A stretch of 64,000 nucleotides of DNA from Fennellomyces sp. T-0311 (GCA_025266875.1 JALLLT010000015.1:744001-808000); one strand, 5' to 3'. Shown: positions 12,838-25,594, numbered from the stretch's first letter. Translations and numbers: made by a program. The notes: generated by a model from the sequence alone, not told the origin.

Positions 12838-13580
12838 TCAACCAATTGCAGGAAGAAGAGGGGCTGGAGGACGAGAAGGTATTGGGGTAGTATCAGTCGA
12901 ATTCGTCCAATCGCCCTCGAAACCCAGCGATAATGACTCGTCTTCCCTCAACGATACCGCCTGACGTACCGAGGCAGAGCTGTTGGCTTTGACATTCGAT
13001 GCTAAGAACGGGTTATCAACGATATTCATAGAAACTTATAATTACCTTTAAAAGGAGATTGGTGATCATGACGACGCGCAATAAGTTCTAAGAAAAAGTA
13101 CTTTAGCATAAAAAGCTCTCTAATCAAATAAATGTAGTTTCCAGTAATATGTATTATATAGGTTTGGTCCTATGTACTCTGCTTAAATCTATTTCGTATG
13201 AAGCACTTGCTGGGATAGGATGCGCTTTCAAAAGTGCAGATACTCAACGATATATACTATACACCTATTTAATGGTACTTTATACGCTGCGCGAATCGTC
13301 ACTTTTTGGGAAAACGTTTATAATACGTAGGCCTTTCACATTAGATCCATTTTTGTGGCATTTACACATATATAGATTCTTTATGAAACGAGGATTCTAC
13401 CTTCTGCTACCATTGCCGATCTCGTTTAAATTACCCATATGTAGACATGTAGACATCGGTGGATAAGCCACACCATCGTCCCGAAACTCTATCCATGCAA
13501 CGTACGCGACGATTAGGAATGCCGTCAGGGCAACATAAGCCATAGCAAGAGCAAATTACCTAGAGGAGTTGTATGGGTGT
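12838..13580 (-). pseudogene. Possible decayed membrane-protein gene, C-terminal tail
   Basis: A minus-strand segment encoding a helix-like MAYVALTAFLIVAYVAW (about 13480-13560) is followed, after a broken region, by FMLKYFFLELIARRHDHQ and SPFK, a GT-AG pair at 13045-13002 (44 nt, short for this genome), and a Ser/Asp-rich tail (ASNVKANSSASVRQAV, then SLGFEGDWTNSTD) stopping at 12838. This looks like the end of a multi-helix protein with a cytoplasmic tail, but the upstream part is not open. No family recognised. Confidence 0.33.
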
Positions 13581-13959
13581 AGCGTTGTATAACTGAAAAC
13601 ATTGGTGAGTCAATGTTCCTTCTTCCCTGGTCGTATTCGCTTGGTTTTCTGTATCATCAAAAGTGTTTGTGCTTAATTTCCTGCCTAGGTCAAAAATAAA
13701 ATTGTTAATTTTTTTTACGGCTTTCTTTTTTTAAAATGATTGTTTTTACTTTTTTCCTGCCATTGTGAAAACCATCTAGTCATGCTTTTGGTCCACACCG
13801 CATGCCTTAAACGGGCGCCTTTTTCTTTTTACAACAGGATTGTTCTGTAGGGGGATACATGTTACATATTTTTTCCATTGTGGTATTGAGCAATTGGGTC
13901 GTGTATCTATGGTTCGTTGGCTAGTCAAGAACTGGTGGATCATTTTCAATGGCTGCTTT

Positions 13960-14420
13960 AAATTAGGCAAGGGAGCTGAGTAAACATTCCACTTCATCAA
14001 TTGTACTGAGGTGAATTAATTTGTTATCAGCGCAAGAGGTATTGGATTCCTGATTTGTCTGCAAAGAACGCACGATAAACCTCACTGACCTTAACGCATA
14101 CGTACCTGCTGACGCGGATTTATCACCACGAATAATGGTCGTAAACTTCTTGTCAATGTTAAAGTGCATGTGCACAGCTTCGGTGCTGGAAAGAATGTGC
14201 ATGATGATCATGGTGTACCTATGGGGTCGTATAAATATTGGCCAATGATTTTTTGAACTTTACTTTTACACCTACATAGTCCATGAAGGCTAGTGCGACA
14301 GACACTGGGCTACTGCATATGAATGGGTCGTTTTTTCTTATATAAAAGCGGTAGTCCGTGTACATGATAAGAACGTAATTCCTAGCAGGACACGCCAAAC
14401 AAAGCCTCACGTCTTCAAAG
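13960..14420 (-). pseudogene. Possible decayed coding fragment with intron remnants
   Basis: Minus-strand protein-like stretches PARNYVLIMYTDYRFYIRK and VSVALAFMDYV are followed by a GT...AG-like gap and then IIMHILSSTEAVHMHFNIDK and FTTIIRGDKSASA, with a second GT...AG pair near 14107-14059. The two halves do not join in a common phase, which suggests decay. No family recognised. Confidence 0.3.
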
Positions 14421-14843
14421 TATAAACGTTCGTAGCCTTGATGTCACAACTTGGATATTAAGATAGAAAGGTTTGTTATGTCATTTTGGCTTTCCGTGCA
14501 AACACAAGGGGCATTATATGATTTCACAGATAAAGAGAATGTTATGCTTATAATGAAAACATCTGGACACATGTGCGCTTTTGCGGGATCTCATCCTAAA
14601 ACCCCGAGGCATTTCCGGCAGACAGATGCGTGGTCTACATAAAGACTGCCTAAATACTTAACTCAATTCCGAACATTCTTAAAAGTGATGTATGTCATAA
14701 TATGCAACCATCGGCGGAAACCTTTATTTACATCATGGGCATAAAAGAATGAAAAGAAACGTGTGTATATATATTAGTGTGGTCTTCCCCGCATACAATG
14801 CTGTTTATTATTAGTAAAGAAGAAAAAAAAAGAAATAAAGGAA

Positions 14844-16243
14844 TTAGGCAACTGAGTAGTAGGAATCTTGTTGGCGAGGCATTTTTTGTTGATAGTGTGA
14901 TAGAATGAAAGGAATGGATGATGAAGGATTGGTGGTGTTGTTATTGGTAGCGGCAGCGGCGGCAACAGCGGCAGCGGCAGCAACAGTGGCTCCAGGGCTG
15001 GATTTTACTGGATGATCGTTGTTTGTATTATTGTTGTTGTTGTTGTCCATAAATAAATGTGCATACTGGGCATGGTTAGGGAAAAGATACGACATTGGCG
15101 GCGTTGGGATTTGCGGCATTGCTGTATAAAAGAATCCGGTGTTCGAAGGGGGTGATGAAAACAGCGTGGAATCGCGATTGCTTGGTGATGAAGGATAAAA
15201 GTAATCATAAGAGTCATAGGTTTCATCTTTGCATTCATAGTTCATAAATCGGTTTTGCTGTTTGCTTTCCTCAAGCGAATGGGTCCAACTGCCGAGATCA
15301 CCAGTACCTTTGGGTGTATTAACCGAACATGCCGAAGGCGATTGATCGTACGAGTCAAACGGGGACGAGGGCGGTGATCCCGATGTGGTGTCGTCAACAA
15401 AGCCAGGAAGTAAGGTCGCGTTGTCCTGCATGGGCTGGCATATCCATGGAGGTGGTTGCGGCTGCTGCTCCTGACACCAAGCTATGGTTGAATCAAGCGG
15501 CTTAAGGTCACCCATACTGATGGATCTGTCGTTTGGTCGGTAATTGTGTTTATGGTGCTGCTGTGCTTCGTGGCCACCCACCAACGGCGGACTTTGACAA
15601 CCATTCCTTCTTGTTATGCAAAAAGGACAGTGCCGGACAAACCGCGCAATCAGCTCTTTAGGGATCCATGAATACCGTTTACGAACCTAAATGTTTTTTT
15701 TTTTTGCACAATGAGTAAAGAAAAAAAAGGCGCTTTTCATGAAAATAGAAATGAAAGATTTACCAATGCCGATGTTTTGTCTCTGCCACCGTGATGAGCT
15801 TCTCGATGAGCGTGTACGAGAATGGCATAAATATGTTCGCGCATAGCAACAGGCTTATCGTCATGACAAACGATATCCTTACTGTCCACTTGTTGCAGCT
15901 GGAACATTTTCTTTACCCAAAACCTGAACTGAGCGGTCGAAATAGCGGTATTGCGCGGGTCCTTGAGGACTTGAAGGATCAACTGGTAGCGCTGTCGGTC
16001 GACAAGTGCCTTGTCACGTTTTTTGGTGGACAGGTTTTGCAGATAGTCCTGCACAATGTTCTCGAACTCCACAATGGGTGGGAATTGGTCTTTATCGGCT
16101 TCGAAGCCTGGCAGGGTCGGGTTCATTCTAGGCGGTGTTGCACGGTAATAGGGATCCGATGGTCTGGACTTGAGCATGGAGGCGTCGTTGGTGTATGACA
16201 ACGGACGGCCATTGTAATCTGTTTCGTGGTGTGGATTCATCAT
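14844..16243 (-). CDS. Integrase-type HHCC zinc-finger protein, putative domesticated regulator
   Basis: Two exons on the minus strand (16243-15764 and 15686-14844) joined by a GT-AG intron of 77 nt give 440 residues. The N-terminal part has a conserved-looking helical block (IVEFENIVQDYLQNL, RYQLILQVLKD, FRFWVKKMFQLQQ). The intron falls inside an HHCC zinc finger: HAHREAHHGGRDKTSAL before it and VRKRYSWIPKELI, then VRHCPFC after it, the H-x3-H...C-x2-C pattern of retrovirus/gypsy integrase N-termini. The related yeast Spt10 finger binds histone promoters. No DDE catalytic core, reverse transcriptase or repeats follow; instead the C-terminus is Ser/Pro-rich with polyAsn and polyAla runs, as in transcription factors. 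I infer a host gene derived from, or sharing a fold with, an integrase finger, acting in the nucleus. The finger assignment is fairly firm; the function is a guess. Confidence 0.8.
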
Positions 16244-17683
16244 TAAAAAATGTACACGAATATGTTACAATAGAACGGGGGCTGGATAGTAAAACACAAA
16301 AGAGAAAAAAAAAGAAAAAATATGGCCTCTAAAGGGAGAAAAAAGAGAAGAGAGAGACAAAGGATGTGCTCAAAAAAGTGAAATATGTAAGAAAAAAGGT
16401 CAAAGCGGGCAAGGAGGCAACGGGGCTTCGCTCACTTGAACTCTAGCAGTTTAAAGAGAGAAGAGAAGAAAAAAAAGAGCAACAAAACAAATTATATAAT
16501 ATTTGGCGGGAAAGGGCGTTTGCGTTGGAATTTCCTCTCTTTTTTGAATCGATCCCGAAAGAATGGTTGTTTTGGTGTGTTGCTACCATGTTTTGCCGCC
16601 CGTCTTTATTAATCTTGCACACGGCATGAAGGGCAGTTCAAGGGCATGAATAATGTCGCCATCTTAATAATTCTTTGTAGCCGGCGTCATCAAGCACGCG
16701 CAGATGTGTGTTGTTTTCCTTCATCCTTCTCTATTTGCAGCCTTTTTCCAACCCATGGCTCTACTCGGGTTTTTCGCTATACTTCTTTTTTTTTTGGCCG
16801 GCATATGTGCACTTGGAGGAGGTAAGGAGTCGGTAGCAGTTGTTGCTATCGCGCGCCTCGCATGAAAACAGCCATACCGAAAAAGTGCTCGATCCCTTAT
16901 TTTTTTTGGAGCTCCTTTTTATTATTACTTTATTGGATGCACGTACATACGTTCATTCATACATGTACATATTCTGTCCTTTCCTTACAGCCTCCCACCT
17001 CCGTGAACCCCCCAAGGCTCTTTCTTTAACCCCCAACATTTTCCCTTTGCATCTGGGAGCTCCGGTATAATAGCCCCGCGACTTCGATCCATGAGCACGT
17101 ATTAGGACAAACGACTCCCTTTGCTGCAATGTTCTATGCATACTTCATGATAAACAAAGATGCTCCACACCTTGGTATGCTAGAATAAAAAAAATGGCAA
17201 CGCGACTCTGGTCTGTGCGTTCCACGTACCACACACATCGTGCAAAAGAAAAACGAGTTTTCACCCTGAACCAATTTTATTTGGTTGTTGTCCCATTGCT
17301 TTTTTGCAGACTATTGCTGTCTAGACATTTCTCCCTTAAAAGCCGTCCAAAAAGCCGAGAAGGAAAACGGCAGATCGATCAAGTGACACATTGTCGCGTG
17401 GTTCGGTTTGCAATACTTTTTTATTGGCAAAGGTGTGCGTGTGTGTATGTGTGCGTTTTTTTTAAGAGAGACGTAATGCAATATGTAGGTAAGTTTGTGA
17501 GTGCGCGTATATAGGATTTTGCTCGTAATAGTTGACTACCCGCATATACAACAGCTAAAAATGGTACACTGTGGGGGAGAATCTACTAGGTCAAAGCTTG
17601 AAAATATGAACTAATTAAGGGATGCGAGAGTAATAATAAAAGGGTATGCCATTGAGTCATAGCGCTGGTTTGTTTTGAAGGTG
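16244..17683. other. Intergenic, long promoter region, no gene seen
   Basis: Purine-rich tracts (AGAGAGAA) dominate 16300-16480, just upstream of the zinc-finger gene, and pyrimidine-rich stretches occur near 16730-17050. Open frames are short and show no domain features. The length suggests a regulated promoter or long 5' leader for the integrase-finger gene. Confidence 0.45.
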
Positions 17684-20600
17684 CTACGATCGCGGCTGGG
17701 CGGGAGAGTTGCGTCTCGCCGAGGCGCCAAAGGAAAAGATGTTCTGGGCACGATGGCGTATACCTTCTCTCCTGTCGGTAGTGGTGGTGGAAGTGGAGGG
17801 CTGCATGAGATCCAGCTCAGAGCGACTCCTTTGCTGCGGTATTGCTGCTAATATACAATGTGCGCGCACACGAGAGAGATGGATAGAGAGAGAGAGAAAG
17901 AGGAAGAGACATAAGGTTGTTAATATTATTAATTAATGTCTGCTGTGCATCGCCAGTTAATAAACTCACCCTCCGCGTGTTTGTTTGCTTTTCCTTTTCG
18001 CGGCTTGCTGGAGCGCGTTGGTTTAGGGCGTGCATCAGGGTTCTCTTGTTGGGCGCTGCGGCGCCTTCCGAGACCCGCGATGCCCTCGGACAGCTCCCTG
18101 ATCATGCTCGATCGAGAAGGAGTAGGAGTGATATGATCACTTGCCCCACTCCTGGTACTCCGCGAGCTTCTGTCGGACGATGTCGACGGCGACTTGCTGT
18201 GCCTGCTGAAGAACGAGATCTCTGGATCCTTGGCCAGCTTGTAGCCGCGTTCGGTGATGTTGGCCAGAATGCCTTCGCGTGCACGGGCCATCGGCTGGGT
18301 GAACTTTGGTGACTTGTATGCGGCATACTCGGCGTTGATCACTGTTGTCTTGTGTCACCTAGATGCAGCGACGATCGAACAAAAAAGAAAAAAATATACT
18401 CACATTTAGCCAGAATGAAGGAGCGCAGCTCGGACTCGTGAAAGAATATGGGCTTCTCCGGTAAAGGAGGGCTGAAAATCGGTACCGGCTCTGCCATGGC
18501 AACCTCCACCCTGTAGGAGAGACGGAACACAAAGAATAAAACGTTAAGCACCAGCCAACGATCGCCAGCAATAAAGTGTCCCTGCATAATTTACTCACCT
18601 CCAGCCCGTTCTCCCCTCCCACTCTTCCTCATGTACCACGATAAATACGTGCAGGAATTGCGACTTGATCGCTGCAGGGTTAAAAGGTTGTTTCCCTTCG
18701 GCAAAGACAACGCACACGATATCTGGGGCATGCACATGAGACATCATTACAGCCTATATCTGCCCACATCCCTTACCGTTCCCGATGTGGCGCTTCTTCT
18801 GCACCTGCTGCTTGTCTCCCTGTCGCGAGGGTATCAGGGTCGAGACGTGGTATGCGATGCTGTGCTCGTTCCATTCGTCCACAATCGTGTGCTGCCCAGA
18901 ATCACCGCCTGTGTTGGCTACGTTAGCACATGCCCAACTTCATTATTGACAAAAGCAAAGATTACTTCGCGTGTCCAGTCCCGCAGCCCAGCCAGTGTAT
19001 CCCTGGAGCTCGACCCGACGCCCAATGATCCTCAAGAACCGGTCGAACTTGTCCGAGTCGTGCTCGTTGGACAGCCACTCTTCTTCCTTGGTCTGGCCTT
19101 CCTTGACGTACACCACCCCAAACTTGTACCGATTGTGGACCTTTCTCGTGACGTGAGTCAAACGGGATATATCGACCTAACCCTTTCTTCCCTGCCCACA
19201 CTTACTGCCTGCTCATCCAACCGCAGGATCTCGCCCTCGAGGCCCGATGAGACCATGGTTTCGTGATCGATCTTTTTCATGCGATCAAACGGCATGTCCA
19301 GCGACATTTCCACGACGGCCTTCCATGTGGTATCTGGCACGGTTTCCTTTTGGGAGCCATTGACCGATGATGGTGCACTTAGCAAGAACGAATCGGGTAT
19401 AATTTTGCGGATATCGGGTCCCTTTGTGAGGAGAAATAAAGGAGTGCACGAAACATTATAAGGTTGAGTTTTGAGGAGGCGCGTGTCATCCTTGCAAAAA
19501 AAAAGAAACATTACCTGCTTCGTGCGTATGATGAGTCGATACTGCTTCTGCCCGTCGTCGCTGACTTCACAGACCGCCGAGAGCAGCAACGGCTCGTCAT
19601 CGTCCACGTAGCCCACAAACGTGGTGTACTCTCTGCCCACAAAGTGAGTGCGGTACCAGTATGCCTCCTGATCCATATGTTCCACGATAGAACTGGAGTA
19701 GTCTTGCGCTTCAGTGGCGGGTTCAAAATAGTCGTGTGCCTGTGTGCCAAATCTGTTTTTCCCTTCAACTTTATAGCCTTTGCAAGGTATTATCATTGAC
19801 TTTTCGAAAACTTTATGGTATTGACAGACACATTGGTTGGTCATTTGCTTTAAGCCCGAGACCTGTTGCGCATGTGTCAGCAAGTGGAGTTGCACGAAGG
19901 GGGGAGGCATGAACTTACAATGTCCTTGACCGCCGTGGCCAGGGTCTGATTGCTGTCCATATACCCAGGCTGCTTCTTGTCTTTGGCCTTCTGCTGCGAC
20001 GCGCCGTCCACCAGAGCCTGGCCCTGCGATATCTGCTGATCGAGCGACTGAAAGAACGCCGCGATCGACTTTTTGGAGACGGGTCCTTCGCCCTCTTCCC
20101 ACTCGACCATATCCGACATCTTCCGGAGATCGTTCGCAATGCCGCGCAGCTGCTCTTCCGGGAACTTTTGCACCGTCGTTGCTTTAGAAGGCGGAATAAT
20201 CGTGGACGCCAGCAGTTGGTCACAGTCGCTAATTAGCTTGCTGTGCAACGTTGTCAGTGTGGCCGTGACGAGAATGGTGTTGTACGAGACACTGATTTTG
20301 GACTCGGTTAATTTCCGTTGATTATCGCTGCTGGCCACAGGCAGCACGTTAGCTTCAAACGCATGGTCCTCTGCTTTAATACTGATCGTTGGTAGCGGCG
20401 GCGGCGGTGGCTGTTGGGCGTGTGATGCCAATGCCGCCGTCGACGCATACTGGCCCTTTGCCAGTTGCCGTAGTGACGGGACCTTGGTTTCCTATATATA
20501 GCGTTGCACAGCAATGTCAGAAAAACCTTCCATTTCCTTACAGATCACCCTTTTTTTTGTTGTTACCTGACATGATTTTGCCCGCTGGCGGCTCCACACA

Positions 20601-21709
20601 ACCTCATGCGCTGAAGACTTTGATGTGACATGGTCGCTCTTGGCATCCGACGATGGCGCTATCTCCATATCGTAGCCGTCGACCGCCGAGATGGTGCTGG
20701 ATGTGGCTGATTTGGTGAACTCTTGATCAAAGAATTCCATGTGACCAATGTCCACTCCAAACAGCAGCTTCCCCACTGCCTTTTGATCCGACGACGTCTC
20801 TTCCTTGATCGCTTCCTCAAACTCGTTGCTGAATCCAAATTCGGCCTGCGCACTGGACTCTTCGCGGATCGTGTGGGGCGACGCTGCTCTGCTGGCAGAT
20901 GCGTCGTCGCCTCTGCGCAGAAACCTCGTGGCCGCACCCACCACGCTATTGCGACGTCCATTCTTTGCTGGACCCGTGGGTATACTTCGCTGCTTTGGCT
21001 TGCCATTCTTTTGGTGATGTGGGTCTTTGACTTCGAGGACCGAATAACTGGTGGATGCGCTGGGACTGACGCCATAGCCTTCCCTGTTGTTGCTACTGCT
21101 ATTCGAGAACATATGCGCTAATCCCATCGTACTTGGGGTGCGTCGTCGGAAGCGCGATGCGAGCGACTCTCGATCTGAAAACGGTGAAGTGCCTGGTGTC
21201 GAATAGTGGATGGTTTGCGCTGCAAAGTGAGCATGCTGTTGCTGTTGCTGATCTGCGTGCGATAACGTGAGACGCTTTGCCCTGGACCGATTTGATTTCA
21301 TAAAGTCTTTGACAGATACAAAGGAGTTCTTGACAGCGTGTGGGAGTCTTGATATTTTACTGGCCGTGCTAAAGACGGAACTCGTGGTGGAAAAGTTGGA
21401 TCGGATAGATTCATCCGATGGTCGTTTAAAAATGCTGCGATGCGGTGTCTCGTCATGATGACTTGATCCGCCACTGTCCGAGAAGGGAAGCGTTGTCTGT
21501 GACGCATTGTGCAGTAGCCTGCTACCGCTAGTGTCAAAGGATAAGGTCCGCGAATTGACATCTTCTGCTTCTGCTGGGTCAGACCCAGGTAAATGCTCAG
21601 CCGAATGGCGCTCCACCACGTCCGTCTGCGGTGCCATGGTGCATCTCGCCGTCGTCGTAGGCGGCTGTTGTGAACGAATCGAGTTCGAGGCGTCCTGGGC
21701 GGATAACAT
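17684..21709 (-). CDS. Large Rap/Ran-GAP domain protein (Rap GTPase-activating protein)
   Basis: A minus-strand gene of about ten exons. The first exon encodes some 380 residues of Ser/Gln-rich, probably disordered sequence. A helical middle follows (ISVSYNTILVTATLTTLHSK, LRGIANDLRKMSDMVEWEE). The C-terminal half holds the Rap-GAP fold: YKFGVVYVKEGQTKEEEWLS, FDRFLRIIGRRVELQGYTGW, AAGLDTRS, HSIAYHVSTLIPS, and KKRHIGN/DIVCVVFAEG split by an intron, which contains the asparagine that acts as catalytic thumb in Rap1GAP. A Ser/Arg-rich tail follows (SKSPSTSSDRSSRSTRSG), with a last short exon ending in RRNSPAQPRS at 17684. It should switch off a Rap/Rsr1-like small GTPase, affecting polarity or adhesion-like signalling; the substrate is inferred. 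I chose the ATG at 21709 (MLSAQDASNS); an in-frame ATG at 21640 (MAPQTDVVE) is the alternative. Confidence 0.88.
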
Positions 21710-22689
21710 GAATGAGTGAGTGAAAGGGGAGAAAGGTGAAGGGCGCCAGAATGCAAAGGGGAAGGAGATTAGGCGGGTTTCGGTTGCGGGTGGATTGGTC
21801 AAGGGAAGCGAAGCAAAAAGCGATCAACAATAAAAGGAAAGGAAGTGGAGTTCTTACCAAACGGAGAGCGCACTTTGGTGATGAGCACTGCTCAGTGCTT
21901 TTTGCTTTGAGCTCCGCAAAAAAAAAGCAAGTGGGTTCACGACAACAGAGTGATTGTCGATGCAAGGTCCCTGTGTGAGAAAACTCTCTTTCGCTTCCCA
22001 CCCCTCAGCTGTATTAGATCATGTTGCGGAGAGGAAAGCCTATCCACTTTGCATGTATCTCTCTACTGCAAGTCAAAGTAGTGCGGCTATCGGCCTCACT
22101 TTCCTGATTTACACTCAGGACGTTACGAGCACGTGCAACGCAGGAATTGCTTGAGGCTTCTTGCCAGAACCTACTATCTTTATCATAAACCGAAATAAAT
22201 ACTGATCGACATCGTCACTTCTGCATTCGTCCCGTATATTGGACACCATGTGATTGCATTCTTTCTGTGTCAATGCGCCGGCCCCTTACCAACGCTTTTT
22301 TTTTCTCGTTGCTGCTTGCGCACCAAGTCCGCCGCCGCTGCAGCATTATTCATGGCTATTTCCTCTCATTATGTGCTCTAAATAAGCTCACCCTCCACTG
22401 ATGATGTCAACGCGCCACACTTGACCTTTTTCGCCCTGTTGAACCTCGAAGCCTAATCTTTTGACGCTACCACACTCCCGCCCCATACGCGCTCTACGAT
22501 GATAATACGCCCCATACAAACTTTAATATTGTTGTCAAAATTGACTTTTTGACATAAAGTTTATGCCGCTACGCGCGCAAATCTATTTTTACACTGCACT
22601 TCCTTTTTATCGACCTCTGTCCAATACAGTGGTCTATGTAACCTTAGTAACAAAGTAATACAGCATGTCCAGATCTCTGGGTCAGGGTC

Positions 22690-23400
22690 TACACGTGGAA
22701 TACGTCTTTGACTCTATGAATACCTCGTGCAAGGCACAATATTTCTATGAAGAATGCCTGTTTAATATGGTCAACATCCGAAATGAGCTGCCAAACTAGT
22801 TTTAGTAACATGGGTGCAAAAAAAGAAGCCTTGGAGTTATTTCCTTGTGCTACCCCAACCACACCCCCAACGCACGTTTTACTCCACACAAAGCTATTGG
22901 CAAATTTAGTTCGCGCCCCTCCGACATTCGTCTTTTACCAGAATGTAGCGTTTTAGGACGCTCTACACGAAGTAGGACCATGACTAATTTAACATTTATT
23001 TGTTCTCTTTAAATACAACAGCCATTCACGGTATGCTGTGTCGAGTTAGGCATTCCAAGTACAGCAGCTTATTAGCTCACGTAGTTTGCAAACGTCCCCA
23101 ATGGTACTGGACCGCCATTCTTGGTGCAGCCAAACATGATGTAAATCACTCAATACAACGCATATACCAAAAATGACGCTGATCAGGACTGCGTCATATG
23201 CAAGGGGCATCATTTTACATTCCCGCCATAATGTACATAAAACAGAAAGTCTAAACATTCAACATACCGTTGGCAAAAGCTCCATCAAAAAGAGTCCGAA
23301 CGAGCGGATATTCACAAGCGGCTTTCCAAGAGAAGAATAATTTTTACCGAATCACTAGAAAGACGAACGTCGGTCACTTGAAAGCCCATGCGTAATCCGC
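22690..23400 (-). pseudogene. Decayed membrane-protein-like sequence, family C copy 1
   Basis: The minus strand has protein-like pieces (FFSWKAACEYPLVRTLFDG; AVLISVIFGICVVLSDLHH; LLKLVWQLISDVDHIKQAF) broken by stops and frameshifts. About 200 bp (23190-23400) match a second copy at 26705-26900 in the same orientation: both contain GGAATGTAAA...TGCCCCTTGCATA and, farther upstream, an EYPLV-like block (EYPLVRTLF versus KYPLVIQTS). The homology supports a once-coding gene family. Identity unknown. Confidence 0.4.
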
Positions 23401-23510
23401 GTGCGTTGCCTTTTGCGCACGAAAAAACTATCTAGCCATGTACGATACGTAATAGTACTGAATACTTTACTCTCGGTAACAAACAGCGCGTGGAATTTGA
23501 ATTTATTTGA

Positions 23511-24303
23511 CTACTGGAAAAGTGTCTGTATCCGTTCATGCATGTGCGAATCGTTCAGATCAATCTCATCACTCGATCCTTTTTTAACCACCGTTATTCT
23601 GGGACAGGAATGTACGTTTCGGAACAAAAGTTTAGTGAAAGTGAGTTCACAGGCGCCGATCATTAACAAAACCAGTGTGTGGCGCCATAGTTTATGCAGG
23701 TGCCGTTTCTCAGTCATGGAACACGACATGAAGTACAAACTCAAAATAACACTGTAACGTATGATATATAGGTATGAGTTTCTTACGCATTTGGTACACA
23801 GAGACTGTTATATCAAAGGGTTGTTTACATCACGTCAAAAGTGAAAGGAAGATTGTTTGTTTGGTACGTCAGCTGGGTCACGTGAACATGTCCATGATCC
23901 CGGATTCCGTAAACGGATATTGTTCCATTTGACACAGCTCCCAAGTCCATTGTGTACATGGAGGTAGGGTGTGTTATTAGCAAAGCTACACGAGCCATTG
24001 TGCATAACATGATGACATTGACCACGCCAGATAATCAAAAGAAGTTTTGCCAACAATTTCGTTGTAAAACTCTTTTCCCGATACCCATCTAAAAAACGCA
24101 ACTTGTGGCACGCATATAAACGATACTCTCCTTTGGTATTGAAGAAAGATGTTTGATGAAGGCAAATTGAAGGCGTACGCTGTTTTTGAAAGAGCATCTG
24201 TACTTTGCCTCCACGAAAGCCATACTACGTATAACTTGAACAGGTTCAGTTGATCAAAGCTCAAGCTTACGGGCGTAATAGCACTTGATGACCATGTCTT
24301 CAT
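23511..24303 (-). pseudogene. Possible decayed coding region upstream of family C copy 1
   Basis: Overlapping minus-strand frames look protein-like in turn (VSLSFDQLNLFKLYVVWLSW; SGKEFYNEIVGKTSFDYLAW; ITHPTSMYTMDLGAVSNGT), as if one gene had taken frameshifts. It may be the 5' part of the copy at 22690-23400. No family recognised, and some of the openness could be chance. Confidence 0.28.
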
Positions 24304-25173
24304 GAATTTCCGTCATATTTTCGGCACACTCTGTATTTTGCATCACAGGAACATTGAATGCAATCGATTTATATCGCGTGCCTGATCTCATCTGTCAGTG
24401 CCAAAAAAGTAGCCATTCATAGTTTTTCGACAACAGTAGTTCCACGAGAGTGTCATAGGAGAATATTAAGAACCCAACCTTTCCCATTGAGCCCATAGTT
24501 ATTCAACAAGATATCAGTGGTTATTAAAGTGGTGTATTACACAACAATAAGCGACCACGTTAGAGCTGATATCCACAATGTTAGTTAACTCTGCTACATA
24601 AATGCTGACTGAAACGGTATGTGCGCTCAAACCGGGAACAAAGTTACCCGTTTAGCAGCCTACTGCTCATCAAAGAACATATTTGCTGACACTTCTTAAT
24701 AAGAACAGAACGTCTTAACGACCCGAAGCTCTGTCTTACGCTTACATAATCAGAATGACACCTACATCTGAAGATTATGCTACTCCCTTCACTTTACGAG
24801 TAATAACTTTTAGAATCGGCTGATGTCTAGCTCTTATCGAAGCAGAGCAAGGCAATGGTGCTATTGCCCAACAAGTTGAAAGAGTTGTATGTGGAGTCAC
24901 GTTAGCACATGCTGCCAAGTAATGTAGAGGAATGCCGGCTATGTATAAAAGAACCATCAACACATGTAGGCTCTCATCTGGACAACTTCATGCATCGTTT
25001 ACATATTTAAAGTACTAATTAATCAAAGTTTGGATCATCAGCTCTCAAAAGAAAATGACTTGAACACTTGGAGACGAATGTCATAAGCAGAGATCATGAA
25101 CAAGTCTTTTTCTTGGTTATTAAAATGATCTTTATGGGATTAAAGTTGACGATCATCCGTAAGTTCGATCTAA

Positions 25174-25594
25174 ATGAACTATATAAGTACTCGGAGTGAA
25201 ACAGCGCTAGAGGCCTTTGTCAGCGACTCAGTTGGAAGCATGCATGCAGTGCTTTGGAACGACGCAACGTTTTACGACGTGGGAGACATTGAGTTTGCAA
25301 AAACCAAGCCGGTCGTGAGCAAAGTAAAACTGGACCACATGGAACTTGTGATGGAGAGGGAATATGCATCTGACTCGCTCGTCTACGTGCATGGCCTCTA
25401 TTTCGAGGAAGCCTAGGACTTTAAGAGGATACCGTGGAGCAGTAGTCGTACGACTAGCTGCTAAAGATATATGTGTCTATGCTAAGCTCGATTTCGAAGG
25501 AAAGAACGTTTTCGACTCGCTGATTCGGAAGTGTGATCCCCGTACCAACGAAATCCAAACCTCGAAAGGTATGTTTTTGCAAATTTGGTGCTGA
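25174..25594 (+). pseudogene. Decayed repeat-family A fragment, copy 1
   Basis: The plus-strand translation contains AVLWNDATFYDVGDIEF, a TKPVVSKVKLDHMELVME block, then a stop and shift followed by LDFEGKNVFDSLIRKCDPRT. It aligns with a copy on the minus strand at 40430-40690 (VVLWNPEIAYDVTDVEFPKT, then TTLDHMKPVVEVKCAFDP). The shared VLWN...YDV.D.EF...LDHM pattern shows both descend from one gene. The frame is broken here and the E-V-K triplet of the other copy reads E-R-E. Function unknown. Confidence 0.55.

Larger units (their letters stand above)
11827..14843. other. Gene-poor stretch with decayed coding fragments
   Basis: No intact gene was found between the Trm6 start and the next stop. 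The minus strand holds several protein-like pieces (listed separately at 12028-12707, 12838-13580 and 13960-14420) that cannot be joined into one open frame. The first 150 bp must contain the TRM6 promoter. Confidence 0.5.

Noticed and set aside
13149..13466. 105-codon plus-strand open frame
   Set aside because: It overlaps the better supported minus-strand remnant, has no recognised features and is AT-rich.
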